Shown here: positions 8,088 to 17,423 of the stretch, in pieces
How the letters are laid out: the number at the start of each line of letters is the position of its first letter
How positions within the stretch are numbered: position 1 is the stretch's first letter
Assembly: GCF_014852685.1 (NCBI RefSeq)
Contig: NZ_JACZDF010000007.1
Span: forward strand, 124,001 to 188,000
Source: Flavimobilis rhizosphaerae
Lineage (GTDB): Bacteria; Actinomycetota; Actinomycetes; Actinomycetales; Cellulomonadaceae
Reading direction: 5' to 3'
DNA: 64,000 nt
Notes under the pieces: model-generated
Told to the model about the DNA's origin: nothing
Databases searched by the model: none
The model's input: only the letters and a program-made list of their open reading frames with translations
Made by a program: the position numbers and the translations under genes

Positions 8088-8093
8088 TAGGCT
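8088..8093 (+). promoter_or_regulatory. -10 box of the ctaCDF operon
   Basis: TAGGCT with seven bases to an in-frame ATG at 8101. Transcription should therefore start at about 8100, either leaderless at 8101 or with a leader of about 45 bases to the GTG at 8146. Confidence 0.5.
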
Positions 8094-8145
8094 CGGACCG
8101 ATGAGGACCAAGGTCCCAGTGGCGTGCCCGCCACCAGGACGTGAC

Positions 8146-9072
8146 GTGAAAGGCCCACCCTTGCACTCGCAGACTCCCCCCAGTCGCCGCCGGCGCACGA
8201 GGCTCGGAGCGATCGCGCTCTCCGCCTTTGTCGTCCTCGCGGTGTCCGGATGCTCCGAGGAAGCCCAGCGTGGCTTTCTCCCCGGGTACTCCGACGGGCC
8301 GGTGACCGACCACACCGACCGCATCACCAACATGTGGGTCGGCTCGTGGACCGCTCTCCTCGCCGTGGGTCTCATCACGTGGGGCCTCATGCTCTGGAGC
8401 GTCATCGCCTACCGGAAGCGCAAGGACGACCACCAGCTGCCCGTCCAGACCCGCTATCACATCCCGCTCGAGATGATGTACACGGCGATCCCGATCATGA
8501 TGATCGGCGTCCTGTTCTTCTACACGCAGCGCGACATGGCCGAGATCCGCGACACGTCCGCCACGCCCGACGTCTCGATCCAGGTCGTCGGCAAGCAGTG
8601 GAGCTGGGACTTCAACTACCTCGACGACGACGTCTACGAGTCCGGCATCCACGCGGGCGACGTCTCCAAGCTCGGCGGCGAGACGAGCCTCGACGGCGCG
8701 GTGGGCACCGACGAGTCTCTCCCGACCCTCTACCTGCCCGTCGGCGAGAAGGTCGAGCTCATCCTCGACTCGCGCGACGTCATCCACTCGTTCTGGGTGC
8801 CGGCCTTCCTCGACAAGCTCGACATGATCCCGCACCGCACGAACAAGATGCACATCGTGCCCCAGCGCATCGGCTACTACGCCGGCAAGTGCGCCGAGCT
8901 CTGCGGCGAGCACCACTCGGGCATGCTCTTCAACGTCGCGATCGTCTCGCGCGCCGACTACGACGCAGCGATGGCCGACCTCCGCGCCAAGGGCCAGACC
9001 GGCGCCCTCGGCATGGACCTGGTCCGCCAGCAGGACGCCGCCGACCTCACGTCCACGGAAGGTGACAACTGA
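8146..9072 (+). CDS. ctaC: Cytochrome c oxidase subunit II (aa3 type), lipoprotein
   Basis: A 308-residue CuA subunit of the aa3 oxidase. An Arg-rich n-region and hydrophobic stretch end in a lipobox (LAVSGC), so the mature protein is probably lipid-anchored. Two membrane helices follow (about residues 65-90 and 108-128). The cupredoxin domain has CuA ligands in HSFWVPAF and in [13 protein letters not shown] (CxxxC, His, Met). AGGAC five bases before the GTG at 8146 favours this start. An ATG at 8101, seven bases after a -10 box, would add 15 residues and is the main alternative. First gene of a ctaC-ctaD-ctaF operon with one- and four-base overlaps. Confidence 0.93.
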   Translation: MKGPPLHSQTPPSRRRRTRLGAIALSAFVVLAVSGCSEEAQRGFLPGYSDGPVTDHTDRITNMWVGSWTALLAVGLITWGLMLWSVIAYRKRKDDHQLPVQTRYHIPLEMMYTAIPIMMIGVLFFYTQRDMAEIRDTSATPDVSIQVVGKQWSWDFNYLDDDVYESGIHAGDVSKLGGETSLDGAVGTDESLPTLYLPVGEKVELILDSRDVIHSFWVPAFLDKLDMIPHRTNKMHIVPQRIGYYAGKCAELCGEHHSGMLFNVAIVSRADYDAAMADLRAKGQTGALGMDLVRQQDAADLTSTEGDN

Positions 9073-10805
9073 TGGCTGCCGCTGCAGCGACCACGGTCCC
9101 GGGTCTCGCACCTGCTCGCAGGAACATGGGCCGGACGATCGTCAAGTGGGTCACGTCGACCGACCACAAGACGATCGGCTACATGTACCTCATCACGTCG
9201 TTCGTGTTCTTCTGCATCGCAGGAGTCATGGCGCTCGTCATCCGTGCCGAGCTCTTCGAGCCAGGCATCCAGATCGTGCAGAGCAAGGAGCAGTACAACC
9301 AGCTCTTCACGATGCACGGCACGATCATGCTGCTGCTCTTCGCGACGCCGCTCTTCGCCGGCTTCGCGAACGTCATCACTCCTCTGCAGATCGGTGCCCC
9401 CGACGTCGCATTCCCGCGGCTCAACATGTTCGCGTACTGGCTCTACCTCTTCGGTGGCCTCATCGCGTGCGCGGGCTTCTTCACGCGTCAGGGTGCTGCG
9501 TCGTTCGGCTGGTTCGGCTACGCGCCGCTGTCGAACGCGACGTTCAGCCCCGGGCTCGGCGGTGACCTCTGGGTCTTCGGCCTCGCCATGGGTGGCTTCG
9601 GCACGATCCTCGGCGCCGTCAACTTCATCACGACGATCATCACGATGCGCGTCCCCGGCATGACGATGTTCCGCATGCCCGTCTTCACGTGGGGCACGCT
9701 CGTCACGTCGATCCTCATCCTCATGGCGTTCCCCCCGCTCGCCTCGGCGCTCTTCGCGCTCGGCGCCGACCGTCGCCTCGGCGCGCAGGTCTTCAACCCG
9801 GAGAACGGCGGCGCCATCCTCTGGCAGCACCTCTTCTGGTTCTTCGGGCACCCTGAGGTGTACATCATCGCGCTGCCGTTCTTCGGCATCGTCACCGAGA
9901 TCGTCCCCGTCTTCAGCCGCAAGCCCCTCTTCGGCTACAAGGGCATGGTCTACGCGATCATCGCGATCGCCGCGCTGTCCGTCACTGTGTGGGCTCACCA
10001 CATGTACGTCACGGGCGCCGTCCTCCTGCCGTTCTTCGCGCTCATGACGATGGCGATCGCCGTCCCGACAGGCGTGAAGTTCTTCAACTGGATCGGCACG
10101 ATGTGGCGAGGGAAGCTCACCTTCGAGACACCGATGCTCTGGTCGCTCGGGTTCCTCGTCACCTTCCTCTTCGGTGGCCTCACAGGCGTCATCCTCTCGA
10201 CGCCGGTGCTCGACTTCCACCTCTCGGACTCCTACTTCGTCGTCGCCCACTTCCACTACGTCGTCTTCGGCACCGTGGTCTTCGCGATGTTCGCGGGCTT
10301 CTATTTCTGGTGGCCGAAGTTCACGGGCCGCATGCTCAACGAGAAGCTCGGCAAGATCCACTTCTGGATGCTCTTCATCGGCTTCCACGCGACCTTCCTC
10401 GTGCAGCACTGGCTCGGCGTCGCCGGCATGCCCCGCCGTTACCCGGACTACATGCCCGAGGAAGGCTTCACCTGGATGAACCAGGTCTCGACCTACGGTT
10501 CGTTCCTCCTCGCCGCATCGACGCTGCCGTTCCTCTGGAACGTCTACGTCACCTGGCGCCGCGCGCCCAAGGTCGAGGTCGACGACCCGTGGGGCTTCGG
10601 TGGCTCGCTCGAGTGGGCGACCTCGTGCCCGCCCCCGCGCCACAACTTCACCTCGGTGCCGCGTATCCGCTCCGAGCGGCCGGCCTTCGACCTCCACCAC
10701 CCGGAGGTCGCTGCGATGGACTACGTCCACGGCGAGCTGGCCGCTGCATCGGCCCGACCGACCGCGGTCGGGACTTCCGACGAGACGAAGGGTGACACCC
10801 TGTGA
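9072..10805 (+). CDS. ctaD: Cytochrome c oxidase subunit I (aa3 type)
   Basis: A 577-residue catalytic subunit holding heme a and the heme a3-CuB centre that reduces oxygen. The diagnostic segments are [18 protein letters not shown] (CuB His and the cross-linked Tyr), HHMYVTG (CuB histidines) and AHFHYVVFG (heme a3 and heme a histidines), with twelve membrane helices. The ATG overlaps the ctaC stop (TGATG) and the stop overlaps ctaF (GTGA), so the three subunits are translationally coupled. Confidence 0.97.
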   Translation: MAAAAATTVPGLAPARRNMGRTIVKWVTSTDHKTIGYMYLITSFVFFCIAGVMALVIRAELFEPGIQIVQSKEQYNQLFTMHGTIMLLLFATPLFAGFANVITPLQIGAPDVAFPRLNMFAYWLYLFGGLIACAGFFTRQGAASFGWFGYAPLSNATFSPGLGGDLWVFGLAMGGFGTILGAVNFITTIITMRVPGMTMFRMPVFTWGTLVTSILILMAFPPLASALFALGADRRLGAQVFNPENGGAILWQHLFWFFGHPEVYIIALPFFGIVTEIVPVFSRKPLFGYKGMVYAIIAIAALSVTVWAHHMYVTGAVLLPFFALMTMAIAVPTGVKFFNWIGTMWRGKLTFETPMLWSLGFLVTFLFGGLTGVILSTPVLDFHLSDSYFVVAHFHYVVFGTVVFAMFAGFYFWWPKFTGRMLNEKLGKIHFWMLFIGFHATFLVQHWLGVAGMPRRYPDYMPEEGFTWMNQVSTYGSFLLAASTLPFLWNVYVTWRRAPKVEVDDPWGFGGSLEWATSCPPPRHNFTSVPRIRSERPAFDLHHPEVAAMDYVHGELAAASARPTAVGTSDETKGDTL

Positions 10806-11200
10806 AGATCGAGACCCGGCTCTTCGCCGCACTCGTGCCGTTCTTCCTCATCGTGGCTCTCGCCTACGGGCTCACGAGCAAGTTCGAGCCCGTCGGCACC
10901 GCCGCACTCTTCCTCCTCGCGGGGCTCGTCGGCATGATCGCCGGCTACCTCGCGCTCACGGCCCGTCACATCGACGCGCGTCCCGAGGACGACCCTGACG
11001 GCGAGATCTCGCAGGGTGCTGGTGAGCTCGGCACGTTCGCCCCGTGGAGCTGGTGGCCGCTCGTCCTCGCATTCGCGGCGGCGGTCTGCTTCCTCGGCCT
11101 CGCCGCCGGCTGGTGGATCTTCTACATCGGTATCGGCATCTCCGCGATCGCGGTGACGGGCTGGGTCATGGAGTACTCGCGCGGCCTGCACGCCCACTGA
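10802..11200 (+). CDS. ctaF: Cytochrome c oxidase subunit IV, actinobacterial type
   Basis: A 132-residue four-helix membrane subunit found in the actinobacterial aa3 oxidase. It starts [20 protein letters not shown], has a polar loop [20 protein letters not shown] between helices 2 and 3, and ends [10 protein letters not shown]. It starts at the GTG of a GTGA overlap with ctaD and is the last gene of the operon, followed within 35 bases by a strong hairpin. Confidence 0.95.
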   Translation: MKIETRLFAALVPFFLIVALAYGLTSKFEPVGTAALFLLAGLVGMIAGYLALTARHIDARPEDDPDGEISQGAGELGTFAPWSWWPLVLAFAAAVCFLGLAAGWWIFYIGIGISAIAVTGWVMEYSRGLHAH

Positions 11201-11232
11201 GCGATGCCCCCGGCTGCGACTGACGCGGCCTG

Positions 11233-11281
11233 CACACACGAGGAGGGCCGCACCCACAGGGTGCGGCCCTCCTCGTGTGTG
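11233..11281. terminator. 23-bp perfect hairpin after ctaF
   Basis: Arms 11233-11255 and 11259-11281 with a three-base loop ACA, between ctaF and the convergent 70-residue gene. Confidence 0.85.
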
Positions 11282-11370
11282 TGGCGGATCCGTCGAATGC
11301 CTCCCGGTCGCGCGAACGCCCGCACCTGCGCCACTCGCGCCGGGGGTGCGGGCGTGCCTGCGTGTCGCGG

Positions 11371-11583
11371 TCAGTCCTCGCCAGGCCGTGTGTCGACGAG
11401 GTGGACCGTGCCGTCCGGAGCCACGACCCGGCGGAAGCGAGTGTGCAGCTCCTCCTCCCGCGCACGCTCCTCGGCATTGGCCGGTCGGATCGGTGCGGCG
11501 TAGTCGCCAACCTGCGGCGGCCCGAGAACATGAGCGAGCGTGTCCGTGATCGCGCGCCCAGTGGTGCGCTCCTGCGGTCTCAT
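11371..11583 (-). CDS. 70-residue hypothetical protein
   Basis: A short soluble protein (MRPQERTTGRAITDTLAHVL at its N-terminus) ending in a compact RFRRVVAPDGTVHLVDTRPG segment that reads like a small beta hairpin. The ATG has a strong AAGGAG ribosome site at ideal spacing, and a TACGAT box (11630-11635, minus strand) lies upstream, so the gene is probably real despite its size. It is downstream of sodA but separated from it by a terminator. I recognise no family. Confidence 0.65.
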   Translation of the reverse strand: MRPQERTTGRAITDTLAHVLGPPQVGDYAAPIRPANAEERAREEELHTRFRRVVAPDGTVHLVDTRPGED

Positions 11584-11722
11584 GTCGACTCCTTCGTCCA
11601 CTGCGGGACCCCTCGCCCCGCACACTTCAATCGTAGCCCGCAGCGGCGTCCGTGAAGTGTGCGAGCAGGTCAGCAGGGGTGTGAGACGCGTTGCAGGCGC
11701 TCCGTGCCGCTCCGGAGAGACG

Positions 11723-11762
11723 CCGCAGGGCGGCCACCCCCAATGGGGTGGCCGCCCTGCGG
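11723..11762 (-). terminator. 18-bp perfect hairpin after sodA
   Basis: Arms 11723-11740 and 11745-11762 with loop CAAT, directly after the sodA stop on the minus strand. Confidence 0.85.
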
Positions 11763-11773
11763 TCCGGTGCGGG

Positions 11774-12400
11774 TCAGAGGGCGACGATGAGGCCCTGGCC
11801 CTGCGAACGCGCGCGCTCGAGGCGTGCGGCGACGTCCGTCCAGTTGACGATGTTCCAGAACGCCTTGACGTAGTCAGCCTTGACGTTGACGTAGTCGAGG
11901 TAGAAGGCGTGCTCCCACATGTCGAGCATGAGCAGCGGCACGACACCGATCGGCAGGTTGCCCTGCTGGTCGTAGAGCTGCACGATGATGAGCTTCTGCC
12001 CGAGCGTGTCCCACGCGAGGATCGACCAGCCCGATCCCTGGATGCCGAGCGCGTTCGCCGTGAAGTGGGCGACGAACGCGTCGAACGAACCGAAGAACTC
12101 GTCGATTGCGGCAGCAAGTTCGCCCTCGGGACGGTCGCCGCCCTCGGGGGAGAGGTTCTGCCAGAACACCGAGTGGTTGACGTGCCCGCCGAGGTTGAAC
12201 GCGAGGTTCTTCTCGAGCATGTTGACGGCACCGAGGTTGCCCGTCGAACGAGCCTCTGCGAGGGCGTCGAGCGCGGCGTTGGCGCCGGCGACGTACGCAG
12301 CGTGGTGCTTGGAGTGGTGAAGCTCCATGATGCGGCCGGAGATGTGCGGGTCCAGCGCGCCGTAGTCGTAGGAGAGGTCGGGAAGGGTGTACTCGGCCAT
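11774..12400 (-). CDS. sodA: Superoxide dismutase (Fe/Mn family)
   Basis: A 208-residue SOD without a signal peptide, so cytosolic, converting superoxide to oxygen and hydrogen peroxide. The metal ligands are in [21 protein letters not shown] and [11 protein letters not shown], and [10 protein letters not shown] is also conserved. Fe and Mn forms are not safely told apart here. The ATG at 12400 has GGAGG nine bases upstream and gives the normal length; the longer open frame is an artefact. It lies just downstream of the bc1 complex genes but behind their terminator. Confidence 0.95.
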   Translation of the reverse strand: MAEYTLPDLSYDYGALDPHISGRIMELHHSKHHAAYVAGANAALDALAEARSTGNLGAVNMLEKNLAFNLGGHVNHSVFWQNLSPEGGDRPEGELAAAIDEFFGSFDAFVAHFTANALGIQGSGWSILAWDTLGQKLIIVQLYDQQGNLPIGVVPLLMLDMWEHAFYLDYVNVKADYVKAFWNIVNWTDVAARLERARSQGQGLIVAL

Positions 12401-12480
12401 GCCGTGCTGCCTCCATCGTCGCGGGCGCCTGCGCGCCCTCGGGTTGTGACGCCGCCTCGCGACGGGGCGACGTCCTTGCA

Positions 12481-12518
12481 CGTGAGCCCCGCGGCCGAGG
12501 TCGGCCGCGGGGCTCACG
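12481..12518 (-). terminator. 17-bp perfect hairpin after qcrB
   Basis: Arms 12481-12497 and 12502-12518 with loop AGGT, in the gap after the ctaE-qcrCAB transcript. Confidence 0.8.
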
Positions 12519-12571
12519 TCCTGCTAGGTGAACACAGGTTCAGTCTCTGTCATTCCGGCTCGTGGCGTCGA

Positions 12572-14221
12572 TCAGTGACCGATCTGCGGCGCGTCGTCGG
12601 ACTGCTCGACGGCCGTGTGAGCGCCGTGCGTGTTGGCGATCTCCGCAGGGGTGACAGGCTCGATGCGGTCCTCGTAGAAGAACCGGGAGAGGGCCTGCCA
12701 ACGCTTGTCCGCCGCGTAGCCCCTGCGACGGACGCCACGCGCGTCCTCACCGGGCTCGATGACGAGCGGAGCGTGCGCCTGGTAGTTGACGCGCAGCCAG
12801 CGCTCCTGGTCCGAGAGCGGCTTGTGGACCTCGATGACCTCGCCGGACTCGAAGCGCACGAGACGAGCGGCCTCGTGGCCGTGGAGCACGAGCTCCCGGT
12901 CCTTGCGCTGCAGCGCGAGGCACAGTCGCTTCGTCACCATGAACGCGAACACGGGGGCGACGAAGAAGGCGACCCGGAAGATCCACGTGATGGTGTTGAT
13001 CGACATCTCGAAGTGCGTCGCGATGAGGTCGTTCGAACCGGCGAGCACGAGGATGACGAACGCGGTGAGGAACGCGACGCCGAGTGCGGTGCGGACCGGG
13101 ACGTTGCGCGGGCGGTCGAGCACGTGGTGCTCGGACTTGTCCTGCGTGACGCGGGCCTCGATGAACGGGTAGAGCGCGAGGAACGTGAACAGCAGACCCG
13201 GGATGACGACACCGGGGACGAGGATGTTGATGGGGATCGTGAACCCACCGATCACCCACTCCCAGCCCGGCATGAGCCGCAGGCCGCCCTCGAGGAACAG
13301 CATGTACCAGTCCGGCTGGGCGCCGGCGGAGACCGGCGACGGGTCGTACGGGCCGTAGTTCCACACGTTGTTGATCGAGAGCGTCGCCCCCATGAGTGCA
13401 AGCACACCGAAGACGATGAAGAAGAAGCCACCGGCCTTGGCGACGTACACGGGGAACAGCGGGAAGCCCACGACGTTCTTGCTCGAGCGGCCACCCCCGG
13501 GGTACTGCGTGTGCTTGTGGAGCACGACCATGAGGAGGTGGATCCCGACGAAGGCGAGGATGAGCGCCGGCACGAGAAGGATGTGCACCGTGAAGAGGCG
13601 CGGGATGATGTGCTCACCGGGGAACTCGCCGCCGAAGAGCATGTAGGAGGCAAACGCACCGATGACGGGGATCGACTTCGCAACGCCGTCTGCGATGCGC
13701 AGACCGTTGCCCGAGAGGACGTCGTCAGGCAGCGAATAGCCGGAGAACCCTGCGAGCAGGCCGAGGATCATGAGGGTGAACCCGACGAGCCAGTTGAGCT
13801 CACGTGGCTTGCGGAAGGCGCCCGTGAAGAACACGCGCATCATGTGCGTGACGATCGACGCCATGAAGAGCAGCGCGGCCCAGTGGTGGATCTGCCGCAT
13901 GAGGAGGCCACCACGGACCTCGAAGGACATGTGGAGCGTCGAGGCGAACGCCTCGGACATCTCGACGCCCTGCATCGTCACCGGCAGGGAGTCCTCCGGG
14001 TACGTCGTGAACCCCATGGACGGCACGAAGAACATCGTGAGGAACCCGCCCGAGATGAGCAGGACGACGAACGAGTAGAGCGCGATCTCACCGAGGAGGA
14101 ACGACCAGTGGTCGGGGAAGACCTTGCGTGCGAACTCCTTGACGGCGCCAGCGATGCCGGTGCGCTGGTCGAGGTAGTCGGCGGCTGCGCCGACGGCCGT
14201 CTCCGGCTGGGTCGTGGTCAC
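12572..14221 (-). CDS. qcrB: Cytochrome b subunit of the bc1 complex
   Basis: A 549-residue membrane subunit carrying the two b hemes and the Qo and Qi quinol sites. Heme ligands lie in MRQIHHWAALLFMASIVTHMM and FTVHILLVPALILAFVGIHL. AQPDWYMLFLEGGL is the Qo PDWY (PEWY-type) motif. The long soluble C-terminal extension (about residues 420-549) is characteristic of actinobacterial QcrB. The GTG start overlaps the qcrA stop by four bases; the much longer open frame upstream is out of frame with QcrA and is not coding. Confidence 0.95.
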   Translation of the reverse strand: MTTTQPETAVGAAADYLDQRTGIAGAVKEFARKVFPDHWSFLLGEIALYSFVVLLISGGFLTMFFVPSMGFTTYPEDSLPVTMQGVEMSEAFASTLHMSFEVRGGLLMRQIHHWAALLFMASIVTHMMRVFFTGAFRKPRELNWLVGFTLMILGLLAGFSGYSLPDDVLSGNGLRIADGVAKSIPVIGAFASYMLFGGEFPGEHIIPRLFTVHILLVPALILAFVGIHLLMVVLHKHTQYPGGGRSSKNVVGFPLFPVYVAKAGGFFFIVFGVLALMGATLSINNVWNYGPYDPSPVSAGAQPDWYMLFLEGGLRLMPGWEWVIGGFTIPINILVPGVVIPGLLFTFLALYPFIEARVTQDKSEHHVLDRPRNVPVRTALGVAFLTAFVILVLAGSNDLIATHFEMSINTITWIFRVAFFVAPVFAFMVTKRLCLALQRKDRELVLHGHEAARLVRFESGEVIEVHKPLSDQERWLRVNYQAHAPLVIEPGEDARGVRRRGYAADKRWQALSRFFYEDRIEPVTPAEIANTHGAHTAVEQSDDAPQIGH

Positions 14222-15240
14222 TTGAGACGCTCCCAGAAGCTCGGGCCGATGGGCTCGGCGAAGTCGTCCTGCGCGACGAGGTAGCCCTCGGCGTCGACGG
14301 TGATGGGCAGCTGCGGCAGCGGCCGGTTCGCGGGGCCGAAGACGACCTTGGCGCCGTCCGCGATGTCGAACGTCGACTGGTGGCAGGGGCACAGGAGGTG
14401 GTGGGTCTGCTGCTCGTAGAGCGCCACGGGGCAGCCGACGTGGGTGCAGATCTTCGAGTACGCGACGATGCCGTCGTAGGACCAGGTCTCGCCCGAGGGG
14501 GACTGGTCGCCCTTGAGGTCGCGCTCGTCGAGGCGCACGAGGAGGACGACGGCCTTGGCCTTCTCCTCCATCCAGTGCTCCTCGTCGCGCATCCCGTCCG
14601 GGATGACGTGGAAGACGGAACCGACCGTGACGTCCGAGGCCTTGATGGGACGGCCGCTCGGGTCGATCGCGAGGCGACGGCCCTTGCGCCACACGGTGTG
14701 GCGGAACTTCGAGATGTTCCAGTCGCCGCCGACCGAGCCGATGAGCGGCACGGCGATCGTCAGCGGGAAGATCGCGAGGGCGGAGAGGACGGCACCCTTG
14801 AGGACGCCGCGACGGGCGATCGCCGAGTCGCGGGCGCCGTCGACGAGAGCCTGGACCGCCGCGTCACGTGTCGCCTGGTCGGACGAGATCGGCTTGCGCT
14901 TCTCCGTGACCTCGTGGTCCGACATGAGGGTCTTGGCCCAGTGGACCGCGCCCGTGCCGATGCCGAGGAGGCTCAGCGCGAGGCCGAGGCCGAGGCCGAG
15001 CGTCGCCCAGCGGACGGACATCGGGTCGGAACCGAGGGGGAGCGCGAAGTACGCGACGAGCGCCCCGACGGCGCCGAGCACGGAGATCGCGAAGAGGACG
15101 ACGACCTGACGCTCGGATCGCTTGTTCGCGGCCGGGTCGGTGTCACCCATGCGGTAGCGGTGCTCCGGGAGGCCCGGGTCCTCGAACGCCGCGGGGACGT
15201 CCGAGCGCTCGAGCTCGGTGTTCTTGTCGTGCGTGCTCAC
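14218..15240 (-). CDS. qcrA: Rieske iron-sulfur subunit of the bc1 complex
   Basis: A 340-residue actinobacterial Rieske protein. It has a polar N-terminus, three membrane helices (about residues 45-68, 77-97 and 145-170) in place of the usual one, and a C-terminal cluster domain with CTHVGCPVALYE and CPCHQSTFD holding the two Cys and two His ligands of the [2Fe-2S] centre. It passes electrons from quinol to the QcrC hemes. It is coupled at both ends by GTGA overlaps with qcrC and qcrB. Confidence 0.96.
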   Translation of the reverse strand: MSTHDKNTELERSDVPAAFEDPGLPEHRYRMGDTDPAANKRSERQVVVLFAISVLGAVGALVAYFALPLGSDPMSVRWATLGLGLGLALSLLGIGTGAVHWAKTLMSDHEVTEKRKPISSDQATRDAAVQALVDGARDSAIARRGVLKGAVLSALAIFPLTIAVPLIGSVGGDWNISKFRHTVWRKGRRLAIDPSGRPIKASDVTVGSVFHVIPDGMRDEEHWMEEKAKAVVLLVRLDERDLKGDQSPSGETWSYDGIVAYSKICTHVGCPVALYEQQTHHLLCPCHQSTFDIADGAKVVFGPANRPLPQLPITVDAEGYLVAQDDFAEPIGPSFWERLK

Positions 15241-16019
15241 GAGGACTTCGCTCCGATCCAGACGGCGAATCCGATGAGGATGCCCATACCGATGACGAAG
15301 ACCCAGAGGCCCTCGGAGACAGGGCCGAGCGAGCCGAGGCTCAGGCCGCCGACCGACGGCTCACGCTGCTCGACGAGGTACGAGATGACGTCGCGCTTCT
15401 CCTCGGGCGTGAGGTTCGCGTCGTTGAACACCGGCATGGACTGCGGGCCGGTGAGCATCGCCTGGTAGAGGTTCGTGGGCGTCGTGTCCCAGAGGGCCGG
15501 GGCCCACTTGCCCTCGGAGAGCGCGCCGCCCGCGCCCACGGCGTTGTGGCACATCGCGCAGTTGGTGCGGAAGAGCGCGGCGCCGTTCGACGGGCTGCCG
15601 AGCGCCGGGTCGACCATCTCGGCGGTCGGGACCGAGGGACCCGCGCCGAGCGAGGCGACGTACGCGGCGAGCTGGTCGACCTGCTTGTCGGTGAACTGTG
15701 CGGGCTTGACCGGGGCCTGGGGGCCGCTGGCCTGCATCGGCATGCGGCCGGTGCTCACCTGGAAGTTCACGGAGGCTGCGCCGACGCCGATGAGCGAGGG
15801 CACCTCGTCCGCGCCGCCGGCACCGACGCCGTGGCAGGTTGCGCAGTTGGCCTGGAAGAGCTGCTTGCCGGCCTCGATGTCCTCCGCGCTCGCCGAAGTG
15901 TCGGCGGTCGCGGTGGTCGGGGTCATCACGGCGTACAGCGCGCCGGTGGCGAGCAGCGCCAGCAGCATGAGCACGACCGGTGCGAACCGGTGGTGCCTGC
16001 GGGCGGCGAGTGCCTTCAC
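15237..16019 (-). CDS. qcrC: Diheme cytochrome c subunit of the bc1 complex
   Basis: A 260-residue membrane-bound cytochrome with two CxxCH heme sites (CATCH and CAMCH), an N-terminal helix and a C-terminal helix (about residues 232-253). In actinobacteria this diheme subunit hands electrons straight to the aa3 oxidase, replacing a soluble cytochrome c. The GTG at 16019 is preferred because GAGGA lies about six bases upstream. An ATG at 16073 in the same frame would add 18 residues but has no ribosome site. Confidence 0.92.
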   Translation of the reverse strand: MKALAARRHHRFAPVVLMLLALLATGALYAVMTPTTATADTSASAEDIEAGKQLFQANCATCHGVGAGGADEVPSLIGVGAASVNFQVSTGRMPMQASGPQAPVKPAQFTDKQVDQLAAYVASLGAGPSVPTAEMVDPALGSPSNGAALFRTNCAMCHNAVGAGGALSEGKWAPALWDTTPTNLYQAMLTGPQSMPVFNDANLTPEEKRDVISYLVEQREPSVGGLSLGSLGPVSEGLWVFVIGMGILIGFAVWIGAKSS

Positions 16020-16089
16020 GGGAGTCCTCGTCTCGACGTGGGGGGTGGGTAGGGCAGGTGCACGGTGTGACATCCGCGCGGGGTGGGGC

Positions 16090-16728
16090 TCAGCGAAGGA
16101 CGTAGATCACGAAGAAGAGCGCGATCCACACGACGTCGACGAAGTGCCAGTAGTAGGAGGTGACGATCGCGGTCGTGGCCTCGTGGTGGCCGAAGCGCTT
16201 GGCCGCGTGCGAGCGGGCGAGCACGTAGAGGAAGGCGATGAGCCCGCCGACGACGTGCAGCCCGTGGAAGCCGGTCGTGAGGAAGAAGACGGAGCCGTAG
16301 GGGCTCGACGAGATCGTCACGCCGTGCTGCACGAGCTCGGCGTACTCGAAGACCTGACCGGCGACGAACACGGACCCCATGACGAAGGTGAGGACCATCC
16401 ACTCGTTCATGCCCCAGCGGTTGATCTGCACGAGCGAGCCCGTGCGGCGCGGCTGGAAGCGCTCAGCGGCCCACACAGCCATCTGGCACGTCACCGACGA
16501 GGCCACGAGGATGAGCGTGTTGCCGAGGGCGAACGGGAACGCGAGGTTCGAGGCGTGAGCCTCCCACTCCTGCGTCGGCATGACCGACCGGTGGGAGAAG
16601 TACATCGCGAAGAGGCCCGCGAAGAACATGAGCTCGCTCGCGAGCCACACGATGGTGCCGACCGAGACGGGGTTCGGCCGGTTGACGCCGACGTGGGCGC
16701 TCGGGGCATGGGTAGGTGCAGTCGTCAC
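16090..16728 (-). CDS. ctaE: Cytochrome c oxidase subunit III
   Basis: A 212-residue subunit III with five helices, as usual for actinobacteria. [20 protein letters not shown] and [16 protein letters not shown] are signature segments, and it ends [20 protein letters not shown]. First gene of a ctaE-qcrC-qcrA-qcrB transcript, so this oxidase subunit is made with the bc1 complex, while subunits I, II and IV are encoded at 8-11 kb. The GTG at 16728 lies seven bases after a CATAAT box. The ATG at 16737 (three residues more) overlaps that box and is the alternative. Confidence 0.95.
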   Translation of the reverse strand: MTTAPTHAPSAHVGVNRPNPVSVGTIVWLASELMFFAGLFAMYFSHRSVMPTQEWEAHASNLAFPFALGNTLILVASSVTCQMAVWAAERFQPRRTGSLVQINRWGMNEWMVLTFVMGSVFVAGQVFEYAELVQHGVTISSSPYGSVFFLTTGFHGLHVVGGLIAFLYVLARSHAAKRFGHHEATTAIVTSYYWHFVDVVWIALFFVIYVLR

Positions 16729-16735
16729 GGGAGCC

Positions 16736-16741
16736 ATTATG
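16736..16741 (-). promoter_or_regulatory. -10 box of ctaE-qcrCAB
   Basis: CATAAT on the minus strand, seven bases before the GTG at 16728. It differs from the TANNNT pattern only at the first base. Confidence 0.45.
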
Positions 16742-16981
16742 GCCGAACAGGCGGCTGTCTGGGACCATTGGACCTCCCCTGGGCCCTCACGGATGGCTCA
16801 CAATGGGCGGGCGCGCGGGTCATGACCCGCGCAACGATGCGGAATCGGCGAGATTCCAACGCTTTTGATGACGACTCGACGACTTTTGTCATCGCGCGCG
16901 CCCGGCGTGTTTCGGCAGTCGGTGGACACCGTGACAAGATGCGTTGAGCACGACCACAGCCCTGACGACGAAGCGAAGGCG

Positions 16982-17413
16982 ATGACGATGTCGACCCAGC
17001 CGGCCACCACATCCACGGCCACCCGCGCGCCACGGATCCTCCTGCACAGCGACGACATCACGGTGCGCGACCAGGTCCGCACCGCCGTCGGGCCGCGGCT
17101 CGCGGCAGGCGCCCCCGAGATCGAGTGGCTCGAGGTCGCGACGGCTGACGCGCTCCTGGACAGGAAGGACCTCGCGTCCTTCGACCTGGTTATCCTCGAC
17201 GGCGAGGCTGACAAGGTCGGCGGTATGGGCCTGTGCCGTCAGCTGAAGAACGAGATCTACCTCTGCCCGCGGGTCCTCGTCCTCGTCGGACGCCCGCAGG
17301 ACGCGTGGCTCGCGTCGTGGTCCCTCGCGGACGCGACGGTGTCGCGTCCTCTCGACCCGTTCGAGGTGCAGCGGACGATCGCCGAGCAGGTGGGTGCCGC
17401 CCAGGCACGGTGA
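16982..17413 (+). CDS. Degenerate receiver-like protein upstream of trpD
   Basis: A 143-residue protein with a response-regulator receiver outline after a 17-residue flexible N-terminus. The acidic pair is in LLHSDDITVRDQV, the phosphoacceptor strand is FDLVILDGEADKVGGMGL (Asp after VIL), and the region that normally ends in a conserved Lys-Pro reads VSRPLDPFEV, with Arg in place of Lys. No output domain follows. It may act as a protein-protein switch without normal phosphotransfer. The ATG at 16982 follows GAAGG closely; an ATG two codons later is equally possible. It lies ten bases before trpD and diverges from ctaE. Confidence 0.7.
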   Translation: MTMSTQPATTSTATRAPRILLHSDDITVRDQVRTAVGPRLAAGAPEIEWLEVATADALLDRKDLASFDLVILDGEADKVGGMGLCRQLKNEIYLCPRVLVLVGRPQDAWLASWSLADATVSRPLDPFEVQRTIAEQVGAAQAR

Positions 17414-17423
17414 GGACGACTTC

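Noticed and set aside
12572-14692. A 706-residue version of QcrB with a long N-terminus
   Set aside because: The first 157 residues lie out of frame over qcrA and are low-complexity. The GTG overlapping the qcrA stop gives the normal QcrB.
16867-16893. GATGAC...GTCATC inverted repeat in the ctaE to receiver-gene gap as a regulator site
   Set aside because: Six-base arms 15 bases apart without a second copy are too weak to call.
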